Assembly: GCA_030432695.1 (NCBI GenBank)
Contig: JAUILN010000001.1
Location: 186,001-250,000, forward strand
DNA length: 64,000 nt
Direction: 5' to 3'
DNA from: a bacterium
GTDB taxonomy: Bacteria > Planctomycetota > UBA1135 > UBA2386
This document shows, in pieces, positions 32,727-41,496 of this stretch. The stretch's first letter is position 1, and every line of letters begins with the position of its first letter. Both the position numbers and the translations under genes were made by a program. The notes under the pieces were generated by a model. The model did no database searches. It had not been told where the DNA came from and worked only from the letters and a program-made list of their open reading frames with translations.

Positions 32727-34508
32727 ATGAATTCCGGAGCATGCCAGGTTCTGCTCGCCGTCCTGTTGCTGGCGCCGTGGTCGGTCGCGCAGATCGATGG
32801 GCCTCCGTCCCGCGCCTCGATCACCGGCGAAGTCCTCGACGCGCTCGGCGAGCCGCTCCCGGCGTGTGTCGTCCACCTCGAGACCGGCCCCCGCGGCGCG
32901 CCGCCGATTGCCAAGACCCTCACCGATGGCGAGGGACAGTTCGTCTTCCAGGTGCCATCGGAGAGCGCGCGCTACGTGGTGCGTGCATCGAGCCCGGGGC
33001 GCGTGAGCGACTTCGGCCATGCGTCGATCGGACCGTCGCGGCCGACCGACGGGGTGGCACTGCGGCTGTGGGACGCGGGCACGATCAAGGGGCGGCTCGT
33101 CGATGGCGAGGGCGCGCCGATCGAGGGGGCCGAGGTCCTCGCCGCCTACGACACGGCCCGCGTGTTCGGCTTCGAGCCGCAGGCGACCGCGCGGAGCGAC
33201 GCGCACGGGCGCTTCGAGCTCGGCGGTGTGCCGCTGGGGTGGATCCAGGTGCGCGCCTGGAAGGCCGGCCAGAGTCTCGTCGAGGAGTCGGTGTGGCTGC
33301 GCGACGAGTCCGAGGTGGAGCTGGCGTTCGGGACCGAGCCCAGCGTGCGAATCGAGGTCGGGGTCGAAGGCCTGCCCGAGGATGTCTCCGCGAGCGTCCG
33401 CGTGCTGCCCTACTCCGGCGGCTCGCACATGATCCTGCCCGAACCGCTGGTCCGTGGTGCGGCGAGCACGCAAGCGCCATGGATCGTCACCGGTCTGCCG
33501 GACTGCGAGTTCGTGGTCTCGCTGAATGCCGAGGGCTACACGTTCGCACCCGACCGGGCCAGGCTGCCTCCCGGCGAGGCCATGCGGCGGGTGAAGTTCA
33601 CCGCGACCGCGGCGCCGACCGATGGCGAGGCGGCCGACGACGCCGCGCGCATCCGCGGTGTGCTCCGCGACCTCGAGGGCAAGGCGCTGGCCGGCGAACG
33701 GCTGGTGGTGCGGCACCACCAGGGCGGACGGCAGGCGGACGCGGTGACCGACGCGGAGGGCCGCTTCGAGTGCGTCGCGCCGAGGGCACCCGGCACGCCG
33801 TGCATCCTCTACCTCGTCGACTCCGACTACGTCACTGCGCAGCCGAAGGTCGAGGGTCACTACGGCACCTGGGACGCGCGCTTCCTCGCCGACCACGAGT
33901 TCGTGGTGGGTGCCGAGGAGGAGCTCGTGGTGCGGGCCGCGCCGACCGCGGTGGTCTCCGGTGTCGTCGTCGACGACGAGGGCCGGCCGGCGCGCTGGAC
34001 CCGCGTGCAACTGCAGGAGTCGAGCGCGTCGCGCCTGCCGCAGTGGATGACCTTCGCCTACGGCGAGACCGATCGCGACGGCGCCTTCCGGTTCCGCAAC
34101 CTCAACCCGCCGCAGGGCGGCCTGCGCGTGTCGGTGGGAACCGGCGAGACCGGCGCGAGCGTCAGCGCGGAGTTCACCCTCGGCTTCGGCAAGGTCGTCG
34201 AGGGGCTGCGGATCGTCGTCGCCCGGCCGGGCGTGGTGGAGGGCGAGGTGGTCGACGCCGAGGGCCGGCCGCTGCCCGGTGCGCGGGTGTGGCTTCGCAA
34301 CTACGACCTGGCCACCGGGCAGCAGTCGGACGGCAGCGTCCACGAGGTCCTCGCCGACCGGCGCGGGCGCTATCGCTTCCCCGACGTCGAGCCGGGCGGG
34401 CACCGCATCGAGGTCATCGTCGGCGACCAGCGGGGGCCCGGGGCGCACAGCGAGATGTTCGAGGTCGGGTCGAAGCAGACGGTGGAGATGCCGATCAAGC
34501 TGCCGTGA
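32727..34508 (+). CDS. Secreted carboxypeptidase-regulatory-like repeat protein (paralogue C)
   Basis: 593 aa with a signal peptide (cleavage near SVAQI). Modules of the carboxypeptidase-regulatory-like type run through the chain: SITGEVLDALGEPLPACVVH, IKGRLVDGEGAPIEGAEVL, IRGVLRDLEGKALAGERLV, VSGVVVDDEGRPARWTRV and VEGEVVDAEGRPLPGARVW, each with the TDxxGxF turn and ending in a final GGHRIEVIVGD strand. It is most like the protein encoded next (589 aa), to which it aligns along its whole length. No enzyme motif is visible. The gene starts a same-strand cluster that includes an oxygenase. Confidence 0.8.
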   Translation: MNSGACQVLLAVLLLAPWSVAQIDGPPSRASITGEVLDALGEPLPACVVHLETGPRGAPPIAKTLTDGEGQFVFQVPSESARYVVRASSPGRVSDFGHASIGPSRPTDGVALRLWDAGTIKGRLVDGEGAPIEGAEVLAAYDTARVFGFEPQATARSDAHGRFELGGVPLGWIQVRAWKAGQSLVEESVWLRDESEVELAFGTEPSVRIEVGVEGLPEDVSASVRVLPYSGGSHMILPEPLVRGAASTQAPWIVTGLPDCEFVVSLNAEGYTFAPDRARLPPGEAMRRVKFTATAAPTDGEAADDAARIRGVLRDLEGKALAGERLVVRHHQGGRQADAVTDAEGRFECVAPRAPGTPCILYLVDSDYVTAQPKVEGHYGTWDARFLADHEFVVGAEEELVVRAAPTAVVSGVVVDDEGRPARWTRVQLQESSASRLPQWMTFAYGETDRDGAFRFRNLNPPQGGLRVSVGTGETGASVSAEFTLGFGKVVEGLRIVVARPGVVEGEVVDAEGRPLPGARVWLRNYDLATGQQSDGSVHEVLADRRGRYRFPDVEPGGHRIEVIVGDQRGPGAHSEMFEVGSKQTVEMPIKLP

Positions 34509-34595
34509 GGCTCCGGGTCACTCGTCCCTTCTTGCTGTTCGGTGCGTGACTCCAGGCAGAAAGCAGGAAGTCCGCCGAAGCGCGGGCCTGCGGTG

Positions 34596-34601
34596 TATGA
34601 C
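34596..34601 (+). promoter_or_regulatory. Putative -10 TATGAC, 6 nt before start at 34608
   Basis: Second copy of the GGTGTATGACC block, placed as before paralogue C although the surrounding sequence has diverged. The conserved block in otherwise diverged upstream DNA suggests a shared promoter. Confidence 0.5.
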
Positions 34602-34607
34602 CAGGGC

Positions 34608-36377
34608 ATGAGGATCGGAGGACGTGTCGTTGCGCTCGCCGTCGTTCTGCTCTCGGCACTCGCGAGCGCGCAGTCCATGGAGCCGAAGGACCGCGTCTCC
34701 ATCCTCGGCGAGGTCGTCGACGCGCTCGGTGAGCCGGTGCGCGCCTGCGTCGTGCACCTGGAAGCGGGAACTCCCGATCCGCTGCCGATCGCGAAGACCT
34801 ACACCGACGGCGAGGGCCAGTTCGTCTTCGACGTCTCGGGCGAGGAGGCCTGGTACCGGGTCCGCGCATCCAGCGCCGGCCGGGTCGACGCCAGGCGGGG
34901 CCTGCAGGTCGAGAGGGGGAGCCCGGTGCCGCGCGTCTCGCTGCGTCTGTGGGACGCGGGCTCGATCCTCGGCACCGTGGTCGACTCTGCCGGACGACCG
35001 GTCGCGGGTGCCTACGTCGTCGCGAGCTACGACTCCTCGCGGGTCCTCGGCTTCGAGGCCCAGGCCACCGGCCGGACGGACGACGACGGGCGGTTCCAGC
35101 TGGACGGCGTGCCGGTCGGTCGGATCCAGGTGCGGGCCTGGAAGGACGGCTACTCGCTGGCCGAGGAGTCGGTGGAACTCCGCGATCAACTGTTCACGTC
35201 GTTGCAGCTCGGCACCGCGCCGGGAGTCCGCGTGGAGGTACGGGTCGAGGGGCTGCCCGCCGGCGAGACGGCGACGGTCCGTTCCGCGCCGTACAGGTCG
35301 GGATCCCACCGAGTCCTGCCCGAGCCGCTGGTCGCGGGTTCCGTCGGCGTCGGCGTGCCGTGGATCCGGACCGGCTTGCCGAACCTCGATTACCGGGTCA
35401 GCCTGTCGGCCGACGGCTACTCGTTCACGCCCGACGAGTCGAGGCTCCGAGCCTTCAAGGGTCCGCACCTGGCCACGTTCGTCGCCACACCGTTGCCCGC
35501 CGGTCCGCAGCGCCAGCGGATCCGGGGCCGGCTCCTCGAGCTGCAGGGCGAGCCGCTCGCCGGCGAGCGCATCCTGATCCACGCTTTTCCGCGGGGCCAC
35601 CGGACGGAATGCGTGACCGACGCCGAGGGTCGCTTCGACGTCGAGGCGCCGGACCGGGCGGGCACGCGCTGCGCGCTGTTCCTGGTCGACTCCGACCACG
35701 TCGTCTCCCAGCGCAAGCAACCCGAGCACGCGGGCCGCGGCCGCGCCGATTCCCTCGACGTCCACGAGTTCGAGATCGGCGACGTCGACGACCTGCTGGT
35801 GCAGGCCGCGCCGGCCGCCACGGTGTCCGGTCGGGTCGTCGACGCGGACGGCGCACCCCTGCGGTGGGCCACGGTCTGGCTCCAGGAGTCGAACCCGAGC
35901 CGCAACCCGCAGTGGATGAACTTCGCGCAGAGCGCGACCGACCGCGACGGCCGGTTCCGTTTCTCGGGCCTCCATCCGCCGGCTACTGCATTGCGGGTGA
36001 GCGTCGGCCCGGGAGCGGTCGGAGCCAGCCGCAGCGACGAGTTCCGGATCGGGCTCGGCGAGGTGGTCGAGGACCTGTCGGTCGTCGCGGCTCGCCCAGG
36101 CGTCGTCGAAGGATCGGTGCTGGATCCGGAGGGTGTGCCGGTCCCCGGTGCGCGCGTCTGGCTCCGCAGCTACGACCGCGTCACGGGCAAGCTGACCGAC
36201 TCGAGGATCCACGAGGTCCTCGCCGACCGTCGGGGTCGCTATCGATTCCCTGGGGTCGAGCCGGGCTGGCATCGCGTCGGAGTGGTCGTCGCGTCGCAGC
36301 GCATGGCGAGTCACGAGAGCGAGACGTTCGAGGTCGAGCCGGGCGCGACCGTGCAGATGCCGGTGAGGCTGCGATGA
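34608..36377 (+). CDS. Secreted carboxypeptidase-regulatory-like repeat protein (paralogue D)
   Basis: 589 aa; signal peptide MRIGGRVVALAVVLLSALAS with cleavage near ASAQS. Modules match paralogue C one by one: SILGEVVDALGEPVRACVVH, ILGTVVDSAGRPVAGAYVV, IRGRLLELQGEPLAGERIL, VSGRVVDADGAPLRWATVW and VEGSVLDPEGVPVPGARVW. The segment FEAQATGRTDDDGRFQLDGV shows the usual turn. It arose by duplication with paralogue C, including the promoter block. Its stop overlaps the start of the oxygenase gene (ATGA), so the two are co-translated. Confidence 0.82.
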   Translation: MRIGGRVVALAVVLLSALASAQSMEPKDRVSILGEVVDALGEPVRACVVHLEAGTPDPLPIAKTYTDGEGQFVFDVSGEEAWYRVRASSAGRVDARRGLQVERGSPVPRVSLRLWDAGSILGTVVDSAGRPVAGAYVVASYDSSRVLGFEAQATGRTDDDGRFQLDGVPVGRIQVRAWKDGYSLAEESVELRDQLFTSLQLGTAPGVRVEVRVEGLPAGETATVRSAPYRSGSHRVLPEPLVAGSVGVGVPWIRTGLPNLDYRVSLSADGYSFTPDESRLRAFKGPHLATFVATPLPAGPQRQRIRGRLLELQGEPLAGERILIHAFPRGHRTECVTDAEGRFDVEAPDRAGTRCALFLVDSDHVVSQRKQPEHAGRGRADSLDVHEFEIGDVDDLLVQAAPAATVSGRVVDADGAPLRWATVWLQESNPSRNPQWMNFAQSATDRDGRFRFSGLHPPATALRVSVGPGAVGASRSDEFRIGLGEVVEDLSVVAARPGVVEGSVLDPEGVPVPGARVWLRSYDRVTGKLTDSRIHEVLADRRGRYRFPGVEPGWHRVGVVVASQRMASHESETFEVEPGATVQMPVRLR

Positions 36378-37678
36378 ACGTCCTACCACCACTCGGGCCG
36401 TTCCGGTCCCGCGGCGACGAGGCCGCCGATCTCGCCGTCCGTGACGCGACCGCCGGCGGCCTGAACCTCCGCGCCGTCTCCGACCTCCTCGACGCGCTGA
36501 TCCGCTGGTTCCCCGGCGGTGGCGAGCCGCCGCCCGCTGCGGTCACCGACTTCCTCGCCGCGCCGCCCGGCTGGCACGCGGTCGAGACGCGCGACGCGGT
36601 CGAACGCGGCCAGCAGGTGTTCCAGTCGCGCAGCACCCAGTCGTTCCTGATCCTCGGCCTCGCCGGTCTGCCGGTGTGCTACGCGATTCCTTCGATCGCC
36701 GAGACGCTGCTGGTGCGCGGTCGCCTCGCGGTGCAGGTCGATCTGCGGCTGCGTGAGACCGCGACCTTCGTGGCGGCGGTGATGATCCCGGGCGCGCTGC
36801 GGGCCGGCGGGCTGGGACTGGTCTGGTGCCGCAAGGTCCGGCTGGTCCACGCCTGCATGCGCCTGCTGGCCCGGGCGTCGCCACCGCCACCCGACTGGCC
36901 GTCGTTCGGTGAGCTGCAGGATGCGCTGCTGGCCCGCGATCCCGAGCCGCGCGACCGGCATCCGATCGACCAGGTCGAACTCGCGCTGGTGCTGCAGACC
37001 TTCGCCGAGCTGGTGCTGCGGAGTTGGTCGGAGCTCGGTGCTCGTGCGAACCCGAACGAGCGGGAAGACTACCTCGCGGCCTGGAACGCCATCGGCCACG
37101 AACTCGGGATCGACCACGCATTGCTGCCGCGGGCGGATGCGAGAGGGCGTCGCCCGGCGAAGCAGGTCTTCGACCAGCTGCTGCGGTCCGAGCAGGGACC
37201 GAATCGCAACGGTCGCCTGCTTACCGCGACGCTGCTGGTCGCGATGCGCGCTGCGATCCGCCGCGGCTTCCCCAAGCTCGTCGACCTGCAGCAGGAGACC
37301 CGTCTGGGCAGCGAGCTGTCGCTGCTGCGTGCGGTGCCGCGCGGCGTGCTGCGCATCCTCGACGGCATGCTCGAGCGCTCGCTCGCCAGCCTGCCGCGCA
37401 GCTACGTCCGCCAACTGATCGGCCGCCCGCTCGCCCACGACCTCGACGTCGACCGCGCGCCGCTCTGGCACTTCGTCCTGCACCGCGCCGTGATGGCCGC
37501 GTTCCGCTGGGTCGGCCCGGCGTTGTTGGCGCGCTCGCTGCGGGGGCCGGACGCGGTGCGCGGCGCGTTCGCGCCGTTGGCGGAGCAGGTGGTGCAACGA
37601 TTGCCCGGTGAATTGGTCGGCCGATCGTGCGGAGTCGAACTCCGCGCGCCGGTGCATGCGCCGAGGCGCGACGGATGA
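36374..37678 (+). CDS. MpaB/Lcp-type (DUF2236) oxygenase family protein
   Basis: 434 aa, helical and without a signal peptide. Family segments include QSFLILGLAGLPVCYAIPSIAETLLVRGRL, ETATFVAAVMIPGAL and especially ANPNEREDYLAAWNAIGHELGI, the DUF2236 signature shared by latex-clearing protein and MpaB, haem-dependent oxygenases. In those proteins a His in this region and a distal Arg/Lys serve the haem; candidate residues are present but cannot be assigned with certainty. The gene lies between two carboxypeptidase-regulatory-like genes with ATGA overlaps on both sides, so all three must be made together. The substrate is unknown. Confidence 0.78.
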   Translation: MNVLPPLGPFRSRGDEAADLAVRDATAGGLNLRAVSDLLDALIRWFPGGGEPPPAAVTDFLAAPPGWHAVETRDAVERGQQVFQSRSTQSFLILGLAGLPVCYAIPSIAETLLVRGRLAVQVDLRLRETATFVAAVMIPGALRAGGLGLVWCRKVRLVHACMRLLARASPPPPDWPSFGELQDALLARDPEPRDRHPIDQVELALVLQTFAELVLRSWSELGARANPNEREDYLAAWNAIGHELGIDHALLPRADARGRRPAKQVFDQLLRSEQGPNRNGRLLTATLLVAMRAAIRRGFPKLVDLQQETRLGSELSLLRAVPRGVLRILDGMLERSLASLPRSYVRQLIGRPLAHDLDVDRAPLWHFVLHRAVMAAFRWVGPALLARSLRGPDAVRGAFAPLAEQVVQRLPGELVGRSCGVELRAPVHAPRRDG

Positions 37679-39147
37679 CGACCCCGAACACCCGCCTCGT
37701 CGAGGGCCGCGTCGTCGACGGCATGCAGTCACCGGTGCCGTTCGCTCTGGTGCGCCTCGTCGACGACTGGGAGCCGGATCGCGTCCTCGCCGAGACGGTC
37801 GCGGACGACGCGGGCTGCTTCCGCCTCGAGGCGCCGCACTCCGAGCGGATGCTCGAACTCCGGGTGCAGTTGGATCGCCGCGCCTACGGAGAGATCCATC
37901 TACCGCCCGACCGCGGACCACACGCGTGGCAGCCACCGACCGGTCGGCACGAGGTCCGCGTCTGGGCCGCGGCGCCGATGCGCGGCCACGTGTTCGACGC
38001 GGATGGCAAGCCGGTTCGTGGTGCCTGGGTCGGCGCGTTCCACGCCGAATACCTCCTGTTCGCCGAGCACGCCCAGTGCTGGACGGTCACCGACGAAGAA
38101 GGCCGCTTCGAGCTCGGGACGGTGCCGTTGGGGAGTGTTCAGGTGGTCGCCCATCGGCCGGGATCGGTGTGCGGCGCGGGCACGTTCGAGCACACGGGAG
38201 ATTCGGTGGTCGGCGTATCGCTCGGGAACGCAGTAGGGATCGGCTACGACGTCGAAGTGCCGTCACTCGTTGCGGGGCAGGTGGCGCAGGTCCGGATCGT
38301 GGCTTGGGCCGGTCCGCCTGAGGTCCGTCACCCGCTCCCGGACCGACTCGCGCGCGGGACGGTCACCGCGGGCGAGACCTGGTCGGTCCGCGACCTGCCT
38401 CCCGGCCTCCGCATCGTCCGGTGTCGCATCGACGACGTGCCCTGCGTGCCGAGGCGGCAAGGACTCGGTGCGGAGCACCTCACCGGGGGCCAATCCTTCC
38501 GGGACGAGCGAGCCGAGGGGATCGGGCAGATCGTGTTCGAGCCCGATCCGAGATGGCTGGAGGCGGCGAACGAGTCGGCGGCGGCAGGTGCTCGCCGGGT
38601 CGGCGCGGTCACGGGGCGGGTGGTCGATCCCGGGGGCGAGCCGGTGGTCGGATTCCGCGTGGCCCTGGAACGCAGCGACGTCCGGAAGGGGTTGCCTGGT
38701 TGGACGGGCTACACGGAGACCGAGACCGATCGTCGTGGACACTATCGGTTCGAGGACCTCGACGGCGTCGGATTGGAGCAAGGAGCACTGCGCGTGAGGT
38801 TCGGCAGCGGAGATTCGGTGACCCCGGAGTTCGACCTCCCGCTCGATACCGACCAGCGCTGCGAGGAGTTCGTGCGGCCGACCCCCGGCAGCGTGTACGG
38901 CCGAGTCGTCGATGCCGACGGCGTCGGGCGTCCGGGTCGCGCGGTGCTGCTCGAGCATTGCGGCGCGCTCACGCTCACCGATCGCGCGGGCCGCTTTCGC
39001 TACGACGTGGTCGACGTCGGCCGCTACCGGTTGTGTAGTGCCAGTCACTGGGGGGAGATCGGCGGGGTCGGATGCGACGTCGTCGTGAACGAAGGCGCCA
39101 GCATCGAGGTCGAACTCATCGACGCGCCTCCTGCCGACGTCGACTGA
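37675..39147 (+). CDS. Carboxypeptidase-regulatory-like repeat protein without signal peptide (paralogue E)
   Basis: 490 aa beginning MTTPNTRLVEGRVVDGMQSP directly in the first module, without a signal peptide, unlike paralogues A-D. Further modules are MRGHVFDADGKPVRGAWVG, VTGRVVDPGGEPVVGFRVA and VYGRVVDADGVGRPGRAVL with TDxxGxF turns. It is translationally coupled to the MpaB-like oxygenase (ATGA), which suggests that it stays in the cytoplasm as a partner of that enzyme, or that it is exported by another route. The middle (residues ~180-320) is more divergent and Arg-rich but in frame. Confidence 0.8.
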   Translation: MTTPNTRLVEGRVVDGMQSPVPFALVRLVDDWEPDRVLAETVADDAGCFRLEAPHSERMLELRVQLDRRAYGEIHLPPDRGPHAWQPPTGRHEVRVWAAAPMRGHVFDADGKPVRGAWVGAFHAEYLLFAEHAQCWTVTDEEGRFELGTVPLGSVQVVAHRPGSVCGAGTFEHTGDSVVGVSLGNAVGIGYDVEVPSLVAGQVAQVRIVAWAGPPEVRHPLPDRLARGTVTAGETWSVRDLPPGLRIVRCRIDDVPCVPRRQGLGAEHLTGGQSFRDERAEGIGQIVFEPDPRWLEAANESAAAGARRVGAVTGRVVDPGGEPVVGFRVALERSDVRKGLPGWTGYTETETDRRGHYRFEDLDGVGLEQGALRVRFGSGDSVTPEFDLPLDTDQRCEEFVRPTPGSVYGRVVDADGVGRPGRAVLLEHCGALTLTDRAGRFRYDVVDVGRYRLCSASHWGEIGGVGCDVVVNEGASIEVELIDAPPADVD

Positions 39148-39159
39148 ATTCTCCCACCC

Positions 39160-39648
39160 TCACACGATCGTCACGTCGATCGCCGGTCCGAAGCCCTGCG
39201 CGCCCGAGTTCGACACCCCGAACGACTGCACCCGGAACACCAGGCCGATCGGCGCCGTCCGCGGGATCGCGAGCGTCGTCGGCACCAGCCCCTGGCCACA
39301 CGGCGTCGGCACCAACGGCGGCGCGCTGGTGAGCCCGGCCGCGATCGGCACGAACGGCGGGCCGAGCAGCAGGCGGTTGTCGAGACCGGGCAGCGCGGTA
39401 CATGGGCCCGGCAGGCCGAGGACGATCGCGTAGTTGCTGCGTGGCGCGCCGTAGTGGGTGAAGTCGCGACTCTGGCCGGCGGCGACGTTGCCGCCGACGA
39501 ACGGTTGGCAGGCGACGGGTCCGCAGATCTGGCCGTAGAGCACGGTGAGCGGACCGGCGCTGGAGGTCAGGCCGATGTCCTGGGACTGGGCGGTCGCGAG
39601 AGTGGTGGCCAGGAGGGCCGCGAAGAGGATCGAGGTTGGTGTTCGCAT
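39160..39648 (-). CDS. Small secreted protein with planctomycete-type beta-rich domain
   Basis: 162 aa with a signal peptide (MRTPTSILFAALLATTLATA, cleavage near ATAQS). The mature part has four Cys in CGPVACQPF, GPCTALPG and PCGQGL and ends with FGVSNSGAQGFGPAIDVTIV, similar in style to the C-terminal domains of the larger secreted proteins in the window. It may be such a domain existing on its own. The start has a TACAAC hexamer 6 nt upstream. It converges with paralogue E, only 12 bp apart. Function unknown. Confidence 0.72.
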   Translation of the reverse strand: MRTPTSILFAALLATTLATAQSQDIGLTSSAGPLTVLYGQICGPVACQPFVGGNVAAGQSRDFTHYGAPRSNYAIVLGLPGPCTALPGLDNRLLLGPPFVPIAAGLTSAPPLVPTPCGQGLVPTTLAIPRTAPIGLVFRVQSFGVSNSGAQGFGPAIDVTIV

Positions 39649-39654
39649 GTGCTC

Positions 39655-39660
39655 GTTGTA
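39655..39660 (-). promoter_or_regulatory. Putative -10 TACAAC, 6 nt before start at 39648
   Basis: TACAAC on the minus strand ends 6 nt before the ATG, the same arrangement as at other leaderless-looking starts, although its last base is C rather than T. Confidence 0.4.
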
Positions 39661-39765
39661 GGAGTGGGCGCGCGGAGACTCACGGTCCGTCCCATCTTGC
39701 GGCGGGTCCGGGTCCTGCGCCTTGGCATCGTTCCCGACCCAGGCCGTACGTTCGCCGACTTCCCC

Positions 39766-40203
39766 GTGTTCCAGACTCAGCTCCGCTTCCGCTTCGGCGA
39801 CGTCGACCTCGCCGGCATCGCCTATTACCCCAAACTCCTGCACGCCTGCCATTGCGCGATGGAGGACTGGTGGAGCGATGGCCTCGGCAAGCCCTACGCC
39901 GCGGTGATGGCCGAGGAGCGCTACGGGATGCCGGCCGTCCACCTCGACGTCGACTTCGTGAAGCCGGTGCGCTACGGCGACGTGCTCACGGTGCAGATCG
40001 GGGTGCTGGCGATCGGCTCGACCTCGGTGGAGCTGGGGTTCCGGTTGCTCGGCGCGGCGGGCAACGACGACCTGCGCTGCGTGGCGCGGATCAAGACCGT
40101 CGGTGTGGACATGGATACGCTGCGGCCGGTGCCGATCCCGCCGAACTGGCGGACGGAGTTCGAGCGGTTCGGCGTCGCGATCGACTGGTTGCGTGGCGGT
40201 TGA
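39766..40203 (+). CDS. Hotdog-fold acyl-CoA thioesterase (4HBT family)
   Basis: 145 aa from GTG 39766. The 4-hydroxybenzoyl-CoA-thioesterase signature is complete: RFRFGDVDLAGIAYYPKLLHACHCAMEDWW (catalytic Asp and following Ala-Gly-Ile), then HLDVDFVKPVRYGDVLTVQIGV and LRCVARIKTVGVD. Such enzymes hydrolyse small or aromatic acyl-CoA esters in the cytosol. Because this organism uses the futalosine route, a DHNA-CoA thioesterase role is unlikely. The start is uncertain: TTG 39697 is also in frame, but family similarity begins right after the chosen GTG. Confidence 0.85.
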   Translation: MFQTQLRFRFGDVDLAGIAYYPKLLHACHCAMEDWWSDGLGKPYAAVMAEERYGMPAVHLDVDFVKPVRYGDVLTVQIGVLAIGSTSVELGFRLLGAAGNDDLRCVARIKTVGVDMDTLRPVPIPPNWRTEFERFGVAIDWLRGG

Positions 40204-40214
40204 GTCGCTCGGGT

Positions 40215-40727
40215 TCAGCCGCGCGCCAGCGCGGTGATCCGGGCCAGGTGGTGGTCGTCATGCTCGGCGACGAACACCAGGTGGTCGAGCAGCCGCATCG
40301 GCTGGTCGAGGCGCGGGTGCTTGGACAGACGCGCGAAGTCGACCTCCGCGAGGTCGTCGAGTCGGGCGAGCAGTCGGCCTCGGAGCGTCTCCAGCTCGTC
40401 GACTACCTCGTCGATGGGGCGCTCGTTGTGCCGACGCTGGAAGGTCCGCCGGTTCTCGAGGTCTGCGGGTCGCAGGACCTCGGTGTCCGCAAGGAAGTCC
40501 TCGAGGCGCCCGAGCCACAGCGGCTCGAGGTCGGCCAGATGGCCGAGGTTCTCCTGGATGGACCAGGTGTCGCCGTCGACGGCCACGCGACGCGCCGCGG
40601 AAGTGTCCGCGACCTTGGCGCGCACGCGGGGCAATAGGCCCCGCAGTCGCTCGGTCACGACCGGATGCAGCGCGATCGGCAACAGGAACTCGAACGACCG
40701 GTCGAACCAGCGGGGTGGCGTCGGCAT
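40215..40727 (-). CDS. DinB-superfamily protein
   Basis: 170 aa, a four-helix bundle of the DinB/YfiT type. The first metal-ligand motif is in WSIQENLGHLADLEPLW and the second in LVFVAEHDDHHLARI, giving the three-His site typical of these proteins. Family members include damage-inducible DinB and thiol transferases (bacillithiol, mycothiol or maleylpyruvate isomerase-like). The particular thiol is not evident. It converges with the thioesterase gene (11 bp apart) and shares strand with the lipoprotein gene 12 bp upstream, so these two may form an operon. Confidence 0.82.
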   Translation of the reverse strand: MPTPPRWFDRSFEFLLPIALHPVVTERLRGLLPRVRAKVADTSAARRVAVDGDTWSIQENLGHLADLEPLWLGRLEDFLADTEVLRPADLENRRTFQRRHNERPIDEVVDELETLRGRLLARLDDLAEVDFARLSKHPRLDQPMRLLDHLVFVAEHDDHHLARITALARG

Positions 40728-40739
40728 GGCGGGTAGGGA

Positions 40740-41405
40740 TCAGCGAGAACCGGTCGGGACTGGCAGTGCGCGCACCAGCACGTCGTCCGCCAGCAGCTGG
40801 GCGATGCCGCTGTCGATCGCCGCGCGTCGCACCTCGTCCCACTCCGCGCGGCTCGAGCCCTCGCCACGCACCGTGGCGAACCAAGCAGTCTCGCGGCTCG
40901 CCTGGTCGACGAGGCGCATCTCGTAGACCGCGCGCGGCAGGTCGAGGTCGTAGCCGCCGTAGGTGGTGGTCGTCGACCAGCCGGGGTAGGCGCCCCAGCC
41001 CGGGCCCCAGAACCGCCCGCCTGTGCCGTAGAACGTGGTGGTCCCGCTGGCCGGGACGCTGACCCGCTGGGTCCAGGTCTTCGAGGTCTGGAAGGTGAGC
41101 ACCGCGTCGTAGCCCTGCTCGCCGAGCTTCGCGGCGATCTGGTCCTCGGTGTGCTCCTGGCCGGGGAAGAACAGGTCGCCCCAGGGTGCGGCGTCGACGC
41201 CGGCCTTCCGGAGTTCGGCGACGACCCGCTGCTCGGTGTCCTGCTGCGCGGCGAGGTCGTCGTAGCGCGCGCCGACCAGGACCTTCTGGAAGCGGTGGCC
41301 GCGGAACTCGGGGTTCAGCGCCGAGGTGGTCGTGGCGTCGGTGGTGGCCGCGCAGGCGGTGAGGGCGAAGAGCGCAAGCAGCAGCGCGGCGGGGAGCGGT
41401 CTCAT
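40740..41405 (-). CDS. Lipoprotein, DUF4136-like
   Basis: 221 aa with lipobox LTAC (Cys 18) after a hydrophobic core. Mature sequence: FQKVLVGARYDDLAAQQDTEQRVVAELRKAGVDAAPWGDLF, then EDQIAAKLGEQGYDAVLTF, a Gly/Trp/Tyr-rich loop (FYGTGGRFWGPGWGAYPGW), and VYEMRLVDQASRETAWFATV near the end. This strand-helix pattern resembles DUF4136-type outer-membrane-associated lipoproteins. It probably lies at the periplasmic face of a membrane; no catalytic motif is seen. The start is the Met of the lipoprotein signal; the gene is the first of a pair with dinB. Confidence 0.75.
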   Translation of the reverse strand: MRPLPAALLLALFALTACAATTDATTTSALNPEFRGHRFQKVLVGARYDDLAAQQDTEQRVVAELRKAGVDAAPWGDLFFPGQEHTEDQIAAKLGEQGYDAVLTFQTSKTWTQRVSVPASGTTTFYGTGGRFWGPGWGAYPGWSTTTTYGGYDLDLPRAVYEMRLVDQASRETAWFATVRGEGSSRAEWDEVRRAAIDSGIAQLLADDVLVRALPVPTGSR

Positions 41406-41496
41406 GGTCGGTGGCGCTCGGCGGCGCGGACCAGTGGGTACGCCACCGCGCGGACCGGGGCCAGACAGCGCCGGGTGCCGACCCCTGGCGACGCGT

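Noticed and set aside
39766-40203. DHNA-CoA thioesterase role for the hotdog protein
   Set aside because: mqnB and mqnD show that menaquinone is made by the futalosine route, which has no DHNA-CoA step.
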